DNA of 22,809 nt, from assembly GCA_027026295.1 (NCBI GenBank), contig JALVOR010000374.1, positions 1-22,809 of the forward strand. The letters run 5' to 3'. Under the pieces are notes generated by a model. That model had not been told where the DNA came from. It did no database searches and saw nothing but the letters and a program-made list of their open reading frames with translations. Within the stretch, counting starts at the first letter, position 1; every line of letters starts with the position of its first letter. The position numbers were made by a program, and so were the translations under genes. Shown in pieces: positions 15,376 to 22,473 of the stretch. The DNA is from Anaerolineales bacterium. GTDB lineage: Bacteria > Chloroflexota > Anaerolineae > Anaerolineales > DRMV01.

Positions 15376-16335
15376 TTACGAGGTCTGCTCGGACGAGGCA
15401 GCATCGGTGCTGACGTCAACTCCGGCATCCTTGCCCAACGCTACCATGCCGCTTAAGCCGCCCAGGTTCATGGTTTCCACCGCACTGCTGGGCACGATGA
15501 TTAAAGCGCCTTTTTCCTTCAAGCCCTCGAAGAGCATGTTCATCGCCCGCAAGTGCAGGGCAATCGGGCGGTCGCGATAAGCATCGGATGCCCGGGCAAA
15601 ACTTTCCGCAATTTCGGCTTCGGATTCACCCAGAATCACCCGCGCCTGGCGCTCGCGCTCGGCTTGCGCGCGGCGGCTCATGGCTTCCTCGAGGTTGGTC
15701 GGAATCACGATGTCACGGATTTCCACAGACTGCACACTCACGCCCCACGGCGTGGTGCGCTCATCGATAATGCGCTGGAGTTCCTCATCCATTGCCGCCC
15801 GACCGGTGAGAATTTCCGCCAGTTCTTTCTGGCCGATGATTTCCCGCAGCGCTGTTTGCGCCGCCCAGGAAACCGCGGCGCGGTAATCTTCCACTTCCAG
15901 CGCCGCTTTCTCGGCATCGAAAACCATCCAGAACAACACAGCGTCCACATCCACGGGCACGGTATCGCGGGTCAAGGTCTTCTCTGCCCTGAACGGCGTC
16001 ACCATCACGCGCTGGTCAATCCAGTCCGTAATGCTATCCACAACGGGCACAATCCAGAACACACCGGGGCCAAACAGCCCGCGGAATTTACCAAGACGCA
16101 GCACCACGGCTTTCTCCCACTGCCTGGCGACATTCAGCGCCAGGAGCACGTACATAGCCCAAAACGTCCACAAACCAACCCAGGCACCAGCCCAGGTATC
16201 TCCCCACCGGGGCTGCACCCAAAACATGCCGCCCACGGCGATGGTTTCCAACACAAAAAACGCCAACAACGCAACCGACGCCGCGCGTCTCCTTGCGGTA
16301 TTACCAAGTTGTACCTGCACTGCTTTCTTCGCCAT
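15376..16335 (-). CDS. Slipin/stomatin family SPFH-domain protein
   Basis: This 319-residue membrane protein belongs to the stomatin-prohibitin-flotillin group that forms oligomeric scaffolds in membranes. Two hydrophobic stretches come first (ASVALLAFFVLETIAVGGMF and WVGLWTFWAMYVLLAL). The SPFH domain follows: KAVVLRLGKFRGLFGPG, WIDQRVMVTPFRAEKTLTRD, VPVDVDAVLFWMVFD, then a helical coiled part with EEAMSRRAQAERERQARVIL, which is a hallmark of slipins. It lacks the NfeD partner that often sits beside such genes. The ATG at 16335 follows AGGAG at 8 nt; a TTG 21 bp earlier is in frame but has no ribosome site. It lies 64 bp after gntR in the same direction and is probably controlled by it. Confidence 0.93.
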   Translation of the reverse strand: MAKKAVQVQLGNTARRRAASVALLAFFVLETIAVGGMFWVQPRWGDTWAGAWVGLWTFWAMYVLLALNVARQWEKAVVLRLGKFRGLFGPGVFWIVPVVDSITDWIDQRVMVTPFRAEKTLTRDTVPVDVDAVLFWMVFDAEKAALEVEDYRAAVSWAAQTALREIIGQKELAEILTGRAAMDEELQRIIDERTTPWGVSVQSVEIRDIVIPTNLEEAMSRRAQAERERQARVILGESEAEIAESFARASDAYRDRPIALHLRAMNMLFEGLKEKGALIIVPSSAVETMNLGGLSGMVALGKDAGVDVSTDAASSEQTS

Positions 16336-16399
16336 AACATACGCTCCTTTGTTCAAGATTCGGAACAGTCCAACAGCCTCTTTGCCAACAAAGAAACGA

Positions 16400-16831
16400 T
16401 TACGGCGGCTCGTCTTCCTGCCATGCTCGCCGCAGCGCCGCCATTACTTCGTGCTCGCTCAAGCCCAACGCGCGGGCCTGTTGCACCAGATGGTGCGCCA
16501 GCGAGTGCAAAGTTTCCCGCTTCAGCGCCTCTTTGCTTGCTTCGGAAACCGGCGCGAGCACAAAAGTGCCGCGCCCGTGCCGCACTGAAATCAGGGCTTC
16601 CTTTTCCAACATGCGATACGCCCGCGCCACGGTGTTGAAGTTGACCCGCAAATCCGCCGCCAGTTGACGCACGGTGGGCAACTGATCGCCCGGCTGCAGT
16701 TTGCCGCGGGCAATCAAGGCACGAATCTGATTCCGGATTTGCTCGGTCAGCGGAACCGCTTCGCGAAAATCCACTTCGATAGGCAGGGAAGATGCCTTTG
16801 CAATAGCACGGTGTGCTTGTTGACGTTTCAT
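16400..16831 (-). CDS. GntR-family (YtrA-type) transcriptional repressor
   Basis: This 143-residue regulator has an N-terminal winged helix and a short C-terminal helical part, as in the YtrA subfamily, which usually controls membrane or ABC-transporter genes beside it. The diagnostic stretch is PLTEQIRNQIRALIARGKL, QPGDQLPTVRQLAADLRVN, FNTVARAYRMLEKEALI and GRGTFV. The C-terminal segment (EALKRETLHSLAHHLVQQA) should form the dimer helices. No ligand-binding domain is present. GGTGGTG before the ATG at 16831 is a weak ribosome site; a longer in-frame reading extends to 16948 but would contain the promoter and operator, so it is rejected. It heads a likely three-gene operon with slipin and the SdpI-like gene. 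Confidence 0.93.
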   Translation of the reverse strand: MKRQQAHRAIAKASSLPIEVDFREAVPLTEQIRNQIRALIARGKLQPGDQLPTVRQLAADLRVNFNTVARAYRMLEKEALISVRHGRGTFVLAPVSEASKEALKRETLHSLAHHLVQQARALGLSEHEVMAALRRAWQEDEPP

Positions 16832-16868
16832 CACACCACCACCACCAGAGATACACCTCGCGTTATTT

Positions 16869-16900
16869 ATTGTATCATTGTATCTTTGTATCATTGTATC
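16869..16900. promoter_or_regulatory. Four tandem 8-bp repeats, probable GntR operator
   Basis: Four adjacent copies of ATTGTATC (the third has T first) run without gaps. The copy nearest the -35 side overlaps the -10 box of the gntR promoter and the others cover its start region. A repressor bound here would block transcription, so autoregulation by the adjacent GntR protein is the likely meaning. Confidence 0.7.
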
Positions 16901-16920
16901 ACACCGGCGCCAAAAGTCAA
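16893..16920 (-). promoter_or_regulatory. Sigma-70-type promoter of the gntR operon
   Basis: On the minus strand TTGACT (16915-16920) and TACAAT (16893-16898) are 16 bp apart, each 5/6 to consensus. Transcription would begin about 55 bp before the gntR ATG. Confidence 0.75.
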
Positions 16921-16972
16921 GTTTTTTTCGCCGACAGCAGTCTTCCAAAAGGCACGAAGCCCTTACCCCGCC

Positions 16973-16978
16973 TATGAT
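16973..16978 (+). promoter_or_regulatory. Candidate -10 box for the rnd/glycosyltransferase gene cluster
   Basis: TATGAT lies 56 bp before the first ATG of the plus-strand gene group and diverges from the gntR promoter. No good -35 box is visible. Confidence 0.35.
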
Positions 16979-17033
16979 AAAATACCTTTACAGCAACCAC
17001 TCGCGAATTACAGGCATCCCAATTTTGCCAACC

Positions 17034-17402
17034 ATGACCATGAGCATACCCACCTGGAAAGCCGAAGCCGAAGAAGAAATCCGCCTGGGGATAGAAGAAC
17101 GCGCCCGCGGGATGGAAGGGCGTGCGCGTGTGCGGGCGCGCCGCGCCGCGGGGCACATCCTCGGCGAATACTTCCACCGTGCCGGCATTCCCGACCCCGG
17201 CCCCAACGCCTATGAACGCCTGAAAATCTTGCAGGCGCTCACCACCGTGCCCCCGCAAGCGCGGGCAGCAGCCCGTTATCTCACCATGAAAGTCACCATG
17301 GATTTCAAACTGCCCGTGGAAGTGGACCTGTTCACCGAAACCCAGCGCCTGACCCAGTTGCTGCTCGACGAAACCCTCGAACCGCTCCCGCCCGTGGAGT
17401 AA
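17034..17402 (+). CDS. Small hypothetical protein, highly charged
   Basis: I do not recognise this 122-residue protein. It begins MTMSIPTWKAEAEEEIRLGI and has a long charged amphipathic helix rich in Arg, Glu and Ala (EERARGMEGRARVRARRAAG), then a helical segment (NAYERLKILQALTTVPPQARAAARYL) and an acidic end. There is no signal peptide, membrane helix or Cys motif. The ATG at 17034 was chosen as the first after the candidate -10 box; the ATG at 17040 is equally possible, and neither has a clear ribosome site. It ends 3 bp before the SAF-domain gene and is probably cotranscribed with it. Confidence 0.65.
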   Translation: MTMSIPTWKAEAEEEIRLGIEERARGMEGRARVRARRAAGHILGEYFHRAGIPDPGPNAYERLKILQALTTVPPQARAAARYLTMKVTMDFKLPVEVDLFTETQRLTQLLLDETLEPLPPVE

Positions 17403-17405
17403 AAG

Positions 17406-18452
17406 ATGATCCGCAAGTTTTTCCAAGGCGTGCTGTTCATGTTGTTGCTCATCGTATTAGCCGTTATAGGATACGGCGTATGGGTGTATCGGCAAAGCGG
17501 TACGCTGCCCTTCACGATCCCCGGTGTAGCACGTCCCACGCCGTTGACCACTTCCACAGCAGCCGCTCTGCCTACCCCAACACCGACGCCCATAACGCAG
17601 TCGGCGGTTGTCGCCAACACCTATTTGCCCGCGGGAACGCTGCTGACCACCGACATGCTCACCGAAACCCAATTGCCTGTGAGCACGCTACCCAGTGACG
17701 TCGCCGCCAGCAGCGCCCAGGTCATCGGGAAGGTTTTGAGCGAGCCGGTCGAAGCCGGGCAGCCCATCCGGTTGAGCAATGTCGTATCCCCGGGCCATGT
17801 TATCGGCAAAGGCTCCGAGTTTGCCCAAATGTTACAACCGGGCGAAGTCGCCATTGCTTACCCCGTGCAGCGCGCCAACAGTGCGGCCTATGCCCCGCGC
17901 GCCGGCGACCTCGTGGACCTCATCGTCACTTTCCTCATCGCCGACGTCGACGTGAACTTTCAGAGTCGCCTTTCCAACAAAGTGCTCGTGCTCAGCCAGG
18001 ATCTCGAAAGCGGCACCTACGCCTTCCGTCCTGCGGGAACCCTGGGACGCGTGCTGGAAGACGGCTTCCTGGCTGTACCCATCTACGTGGTGCCTTCCCA
18101 AGACCAGCGACCGCGCATGGTTGCTCAATTGACCATCCAAAACGCCCGCGTGCTCTATTTCGGCACCAGCCTCCTTGCCCCCACGCCGGTCCCCGGCGAA
18201 AAGCCCTATCCACCCGACCTCGCCGTGCTGGCAGTCAGCCCGCAAGACGCTGTCATGCTCAATTTCTTCATGGCGCGGCATGCCGAAACCACCATGGTAC
18301 TCCGCAGCGCGCTGGAAACCACCCCGCAGCCGGAAGCCACCATCGTGCCCGTCACCCTGAACTACATCCAGGAACACTACGGCGTGCCGTTGCCTGCGAA
18401 GCAGCCTTATCAGATCAACCCTTCATCCCTGACACCCACACCAAAGCCATAA
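17406..18452 (+). CDS. CpaB-like SAF-domain membrane-anchored protein
   Basis: This 348-residue protein resembles CpaB/RcpC, periplasmic or envelope components of Flp/Tad pilus systems. An N-terminal membrane anchor (FMLLLIVLAVIGYGVWVY, about 11-28) is followed by a Thr-Pro-rich linker (PTPTPTPI, about 57-64). A SAF domain follows (about 67-128), with AVVANTYLPAGTLLTTDML and VEAGQPIRLSNVV. The rest resembles the RcpC part (MLQPGEVAIAYPV, RAGDLVDLIVTFLIADVDV, VAQLTIQNARVLYFG), ending in another Thr-Pro tail. No other pilus gene (cpaC, tadA or flp) is in the window, so it is an orphan and may serve another envelope structure. It starts 3 bp after the preceding stop. Confidence 0.82.
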   Translation: MIRKFFQGVLFMLLLIVLAVIGYGVWVYRQSGTLPFTIPGVARPTPLTTSTAAALPTPTPTPITQSAVVANTYLPAGTLLTTDMLTETQLPVSTLPSDVAASSAQVIGKVLSEPVEAGQPIRLSNVVSPGHVIGKGSEFAQMLQPGEVAIAYPVQRANSAAYAPRAGDLVDLIVTFLIADVDVNFQSRLSNKVLVLSQDLESGTYAFRPAGTLGRVLEDGFLAVPIYVVPSQDQRPRMVAQLTIQNARVLYFGTSLLAPTPVPGEKPYPPDLAVLAVSPQDAVMLNFFMARHAETTMVLRSALETTPQPEATIVPVTLNYIQEHYGVPLPAKQPYQINPSSLTPTPKP

Positions 18453-18477
18453 CGGCAAAGTGCGCTTTTCAACGCCT

Positions 18478-19605
18478 ATGACCTCAACGCGTCTTCCCAC
18501 CGAACCGCCCGTCTGGATAGACACCGCCGACACCCTTCAGACCTTAGCCGAAGAACTGCAACGCCACGAACGCATCGGCGTCGATACTGAAGCCAACAGC
18601 CTGCACGCCTATCGCGAGCAGGTTTGTCTTTTGCAATTTTCCACTCCCACTACCGACTACCTCGTTGACCCCCTCGCCCTCGACAGCCTTGCTCCCCTCG
18701 TACCAGTGTTTGCCAGCCCCGCGGTGGAAAAAATCTTCCACGCGGCGGAATACGACATCCTTGGCCTGCATCGCGATTTTGGTTTCGAGTTCGCCAACCT
18801 GTTCGACACCATGGCAAGCGCCCGCATTCTGGGCTACGAAAAAGTGGGGCTGGGCGCCCTGCTGGAAAAGCACTTCGGCATTCGCCTCGAAAAACGTTTC
18901 CAGAAAGCCGATTGGGGGCAACGCCCGCTTTCCCCGGAAATGTTGGACTATGCCCGCCTCGACACCCATTTTCTGATTCCCCTTCGCGACATCCTCCACA
19001 AGCAGTTGGAAGCCAAAGACCTCTTGCCATTAGCCCAGGAAGATTTTGCCCGTCTCACACACCCGCTGGAAGGCAACGGACGCCCGCCCCTGTGGCAGCG
19101 CGGCGGCCACCACCTCAGCCCGCAACAAACCGCCGTGCTGGAAGCCCTCTGGCACTACCGCGAGGCCGAAGCCGAGCGCCGCAACGTGCCGCCCTTCAAA
19201 GTGCTGGACGACAAAACCCTGGTAGCCCTTACCCGCGCGTTGCCCCGCAACATCGGCGAACTGCGTCGCGTGCCCGGCATGCGCGGCGCGCGGGTGCGCC
19301 ATCACGGCCAAGGGGTGCTGAACGCCATCCGCAAGGGGCTGAAAGCCCCCCCTCGAAAAGTGGAACGCCTCCCTCGCCCCGACGACGCCTATCGCGAGCG
19401 GCTCGATGCCTTGCGCCGGTGGCGGCAGCAGGCTTCCGCAAGAACGAGCATGCCTTCCGACGTGGTGCTCCCCAAACCTCACATGCAGGCCATCGCCGCT
19501 GCCAACCCACAAACCCTGGAAGAACTCAAGCCCCTGATGGCAGACATCCCATGGCGCTTCGACCGCTTCGGCGAAGAAATCCTGCAAGCCCTGCCCCCGG
19601 TGTAA
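18478..19605 (+). CDS. rnd: Ribonuclease D
   Basis: This 375-residue DEDDy 3'-5' exoribonuclease trims the 3' ends of tRNA and other stable RNAs in the cytoplasm. The metal ligands are visible: Asp36 and Glu38 in GVDTEAN (Exo I), Asp93 in FHAAEYDI (Exo II), and Tyr158 with Asp162 in DYARLDTHF (Exo III, the YxxxD form). An HRDC domain follows (about 212-290: LSPQQTAVLEALWHYREAEA ... GQGVLNAIRKG). A second HRDC-like helical part (about 302-375) completes the family's three-domain layout. ATG 18478 is chosen; a GTG at 18460 would add six residues, and neither has a good ribosome site. It is 25 bp after the SAF gene and 5 bp before the glycosyltransferase gene. Confidence 0.95.
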   Translation: MTSTRLPTEPPVWIDTADTLQTLAEELQRHERIGVDTEANSLHAYREQVCLLQFSTPTTDYLVDPLALDSLAPLVPVFASPAVEKIFHAAEYDILGLHRDFGFEFANLFDTMASARILGYEKVGLGALLEKHFGIRLEKRFQKADWGQRPLSPEMLDYARLDTHFLIPLRDILHKQLEAKDLLPLAQEDFARLTHPLEGNGRPPLWQRGGHHLSPQQTAVLEALWHYREAEAERRNVPPFKVLDDKTLVALTRALPRNIGELRRVPGMRGARVRHHGQGVLNAIRKGLKAPPRKVERLPRPDDAYRERLDALRRWRQQASARTSMPSDVVLPKPHMQAIAAANPQTLEELKPLMADIPWRFDRFGEEILQALPPV

Positions 19606-19610
19606 CCCTC

Positions 19611-21122
19611 ATGCCCAGGCGCTATTGGCTGCTCTTCGGCCTGCTTGCCATCGTCGGCGTCGGCATCCGCCTCTACCACCTCACCGACCCGCCGCTGGCA
19701 TTCCACCCCACCCGCCAGATGCACAGCGCCCTGATCTCGCGCCAGTTGTATCTCACGTGGCGGCCGGGCATCACCACCCCCGCCGAGGCAGAACAGCGCT
19801 TTCTGGGCAACCGCATGGCGCGCTATGAACCGCCGCTCTTCGAGGCGCTGGTCGCCAAAACCTGCCTGCTGGCGGGCAAGCATTTTGGCTTCCATTTGTG
19901 GGTAGCCAGGCTGTATGATGCCCTTTTCTGGCTACTGGGTGCGTTGGGCGTCTTCCTGCTGGCGCGCCGCCTCACCGACGGCTTCTCGGCGCTGCTCGCC
20001 ACGGCCTACTGGTGGCTGCTGCCCTTCGCCATCTATGCCAGCCGGTCGTTTCAGCCCGACCCGTTGATGACCGTGCTGCTGGTGTGGACGGCGTGGGCCT
20101 CACTGGCGTGGGCTGAAACCGATGCCAGCGCCCACCCCCGCCGCTTCGCGGCCCTGCTGCTCCTCGCCACGGGGCTGGGGGCAAGTGCGGGAGTGGTGAA
20201 AGTCTATGGCATCATCTTCGCCGCAGGCATTTTCACTGCCGCAGCATGGCTGCGCTACCACACCGCGTGGTGGCGGAAAGCCGCGTTTTGGGGCGGGCTG
20301 GCGGGCATGACCGTGCCCGTGCTGGCTGTTTACGGCCTGATCATGCCCCGTCACGGCGCCGAAGCCGAGTTCCTGCAGGTGTGGGTGGTACGCATGAGCA
20401 GGCAATTGCTCTCACCCAAAATCTACGGCGGGTGGCTGCAGCAACTCAACGAGGCCTTCGGCGGCGGCTTCCTGCTGCTGGCACTGCTGGGCGCCGTGTT
20501 GGGGAATGCCCGCACCCGCGTCCTGGCCTTAGGCTGGGGGGTGGCTTATGGCGTTTACGGGCTGCTGGTGCCCTTTCACCTGGCGACCCATTCTTATTAC
20601 CAACTTCCCTTGCTGCCCTTGGTGAGCATCGGGCTGGCCGCCGCTGTTTATGCCCTGAAGCCCCTCACCCGCGCCGCGCCGCGGCTGGGGAAGGCGGCGC
20701 TGGCGGTGGGGCTGCTGGCGGCTGTGGTTTACCCCTTAGGCATCACTGCCTGGCAAATGGCAACCTGCCCCTGCCGCCAGGAAGCCCAAACCTACATCGA
20801 ACTGGGGGAGCGGCTTCCCGAAGGCAAAATCGTTGCCCTCACCCCCGCTTACGGCTACCCCCTGATGTATTACAGCAACCGCACAGTGGATTTCTGGCCC
20901 ACGAGCCGCTATCAGCAGGTGTTTGATTATTCGCCGGAAGCCTTTGCCCGCCTGTTTTCCCAGCGCGCTGGCGGGCACGATTACTTCCTCATCACCGACC
21001 TCGCCGAATTTGCGCGGCAACAAGCCCTGCGCCATTACCTTTCGACCCATTATCCCATCGTTATGGAAGGCGAGGGCTTCATCCTGTTCGATTTGCGCCA
21101 TCCCCTGAAAGAGCAATCGTGA
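19611..21122 (+). CDS. Membrane glycosyltransferase, GT39/ArnT-like (PMT_2)
   Basis: This 503-residue integral membrane protein resembles family 39 glycosyltransferases, which use polyprenyl-phosphate sugars and act at the outer face of the membrane. There are about ten to twelve hydrophobic helices, starting with YWLLFGLLAIVGVGIRLYHL. The external loop that follows (DPPLAFHPTRQMHSALISRQ) is where family members have an Asp-rich catalytic loop. RYEPPLFEALVA matches the common (H/Y)-x-PPL block. The last 120 residues (EGKIVALTPAYGYPLMYYSN ... RTVDFWP ... HDYFLITDLAEF) form a soluble domain like that in many PMT_2 proteins. The acceptor is unknown. A much longer in-frame reading begins inside rnd but is antisense to nothing and lacks a ribosome site, so the ATG 5 bp after rnd is used. 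Confidence 0.88.
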   Translation: MPRRYWLLFGLLAIVGVGIRLYHLTDPPLAFHPTRQMHSALISRQLYLTWRPGITTPAEAEQRFLGNRMARYEPPLFEALVAKTCLLAGKHFGFHLWVARLYDALFWLLGALGVFLLARRLTDGFSALLATAYWWLLPFAIYASRSFQPDPLMTVLLVWTAWASLAWAETDASAHPRRFAALLLLATGLGASAGVVKVYGIIFAAGIFTAAAWLRYHTAWWRKAAFWGGLAGMTVPVLAVYGLIMPRHGAEAEFLQVWVVRMSRQLLSPKIYGGWLQQLNEAFGGGFLLLALLGAVLGNARTRVLALGWGVAYGVYGLLVPFHLATHSYYQLPLLPLVSIGLAAAVYALKPLTRAAPRLGKAALAVGLLAAVVYPLGITAWQMATCPCRQEAQTYIELGERLPEGKIVALTPAYGYPLMYYSNRTVDFWPTSRYQQVFDYSPEAFARLFSQRAGGHDYFLITDLAEFARQQALRHYLSTHYPIVMEGEGFILFDLRHPLKEQS

Positions 21123-22150
21123 ACACCCCTGCCAAAACCCCACTGGTCAGCGTTGTTACCCCCTCGTTCAACCAGGCACGCTATCTGGAAACCACCATCC
21201 GCTCGGTGCTGGGGCAGAATTACCCGCGGGTGGAATACCTCATCGTGGACGGCGGCTCGACCGATGGCAGCGTGGAAATCATCCGCCGTTATGCCGACCG
21301 GCTGGCATGGTGGGTTTCGGAACCCGACCGCGGCCAGGCCGACGGCATCAACAAGGGGCTGCGGCGCGCCCGCGGCGACATTGTGGCCTGGCTGAACTCC
21401 GACGACGCCTACGCGCCGGGGGCGGTTGCCGCCGCGGTGGAAACTTTCCAGCAGCACCCCGAAGCCGGGCTGGTGTTCGGCAACGCCCTTTCCATCGATG
21501 CCGAGGGGCGGCCTTTCCACGCCCTCACCGCCGGCAACTGGGGGCTGGACGACCTGATGACCTTCCACATCCTCACCCAACCGGCGGTGTTCATGCGCCG
21601 CGAGGTGGCCGCGACTGCCGGTTTCCTCGATGAAGATTTCCACTTTTTACTCGACCATCGCCTGTGGCTGAAAATGGCGCTTCAGGCGCCAATGGTGCAT
21701 GTGCCGCGGGTGTGGGCATTTGCCCGCTATCATGCCGCCGCCAAAAATGCTGCCCAGGCCGGGAAATTCGGCGCCGAAGCCCTGCGGCTGGCGGGGTGGC
21801 TGGCTTCCGACCCGGCTTTCGAAGCACCCTACCGCCGCCTGAAACGGCAGGTGTGGGCTGCGGCGCACCGTTTTCGCGCCCGCTATCTGCTGGATGCAGG
21901 GCACTACCCCGCGGCGCTGGGGGGCTATCTGCGGGCGTTCTTCCGCCACCCGCCCACGGCGCTGCAGGAAGCCCATCGCATGGCCTTTGCCGTCGCGGGC
22001 ATGCTGGGATTGGGCAATCCCCTGCGGCGATGGTATTACCGCCGCGCCTGGGGCAACCTGCCGCCCGAAGCCGTTGCCCTGGGCATCACCAACGTCGATG
22101 CCTTCTGGCGGGAAGCCTCAGGAAGACAGCCCGCGGATGCACGCGGATGA
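21119..22150 (+). CDS. Family 2 glycosyltransferase
   Basis: This 343-residue GT-A glycosyltransferase uses nucleotide sugars and is probably cytoplasmic or membrane-associated. The N-terminal domain is clear: LVSVVTPSFNQARYLETTIR, YLIVDGGSTDGS, the EPDRGQADGINKGL block and the metal-binding NSDD (DxD-like). The second half (PAVFMRREVAATAGFLDEDF and LLDHRLWLKMA) supplies the acceptor-side motif. It starts with GTG overlapping the stop of the GT39 gene by 4 bp, so the two are coupled and likely act in one glycan or glycolipid pathway. The last residues (GRQPADARG) run into a dispersed repeat, so the native C-terminus may have been replaced. About 100 helical residues after the GT-A domain are not assigned. 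Confidence 0.93.
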   Translation: MNTPAKTPLVSVVTPSFNQARYLETTIRSVLGQNYPRVEYLIVDGGSTDGSVEIIRRYADRLAWWVSEPDRGQADGINKGLRRARGDIVAWLNSDDAYAPGAVAAAVETFQQHPEAGLVFGNALSIDAEGRPFHALTAGNWGLDDLMTFHILTQPAVFMRREVAATAGFLDEDFHFLLDHRLWLKMALQAPMVHVPRVWAFARYHAAAKNAAQAGKFGAEALRLAGWLASDPAFEAPYRRLKRQVWAAAHRFRARYLLDAGHYPAALGGYLRAFFRHPPTALQEAHRMAFAVAGMLGLGNPLRRWYYRRAWGNLPPEAVALGITNVDAFWREASGRQPADARG

Positions 22151-22276
22151 TTACGAATGGGCGCGGATTTTTGGGATGCCAGGAGTTAACGCAGAGGTGC
22201 AGAGGAACACAGAGACGCAGAGGAACAAAGTAAATTTCTGTGTTCTCTGGGATTCTTCTGTGCTTTCTGTATTTTT
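22126..22276. repeat. Dispersed intergenic repeat sequence at the end of the GT2 gene
   Basis: The first part (22130-22170) repeats a GCGGAT word in phrases such as GCGGATGCACGCGGATGATT. The second (22189-22276) has repeated GCAGAGG units on the left (for example GCAGAGGAACACAGAGACGC) facing CTGTGTTCTCTG and TTCTGTGC on the right, so it can fold on itself. Both kinds of sequence are familiar from intergenic repeats in Chloroflexota and other phyla. It overlaps the last codons of the GT2 gene. Confidence 0.6.
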
Positions 22277-22288
22277 GGACTCCGTATC

Positions 22289-22426
22289 CTGATTGACTGA
22301 CAAAACTTTGGCCGTTTACCCAATCTCTCCTATCCCCCGCTACGGCGACGCAACAGCGTTGCCGTAGCGGGGAAAGGGAAGGATCAAGCCCCAAAAGTGA
22401 TGCAGGGAGATTTGTCAGTCAACCAG
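22289..22426. mobile_element. 138-bp MITE with 9-bp target duplication
   Basis: The ends are CTGATTGACTGACAAA (22289-22304) and the inverted CTGGTTGACTGACAAA (22411-22426), matching at 15 of 16 positions. The 9-bp CTCCGTATC is directly repeated immediately outside both ends (22280-22288 and 22427-22435). The interior holds a 17-bp hairpin (22335-22372) with one G-T pair and an AACA loop, and no reading frame. The 9-bp duplication and CTG ends recall IS4-family (IS10/IS50-like) transposition, but the parent transposase is not in the window. Confidence 0.9.
22335..22372. repeat. Hairpin inside the MITE
   Basis: Arms 22335-22351 and 22356-22372 pair over 17 bp with one G-T wobble around the loop AACA. 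It is stable but not followed by a T-run, so it is a structural part of the element rather than an obvious terminator. Confidence 0.85.
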
Positions 22427-22473
22427 CTCCGTATCTCCAACTCTCCCCAACCCAAGCGAGAGAGTTTCGTGGC

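Noticed and set aside
14517..15413. 298-residue open frame on the plus strand
   Set aside because: It runs antisense to the SdpI-like gene, through part of the repeat element and the parS sites, and has no family motif.
16869..16900. CRISPR array
   Set aside because: The repeats are 8 bp with no spacers and overlap a promoter.
16832..16948. 39-residue N-terminal extension of the GntR protein
   Set aside because: It would include the promoter and the tandem operator repeats as coding sequence, and the winged helix begins after 16831.
18912..19610. N-terminal extension of the GT39 gene into rnd
   Set aside because: The extension overlaps conserved RNase D coding sequence in another frame; the true first membrane helix begins just after the ATG at 19611.
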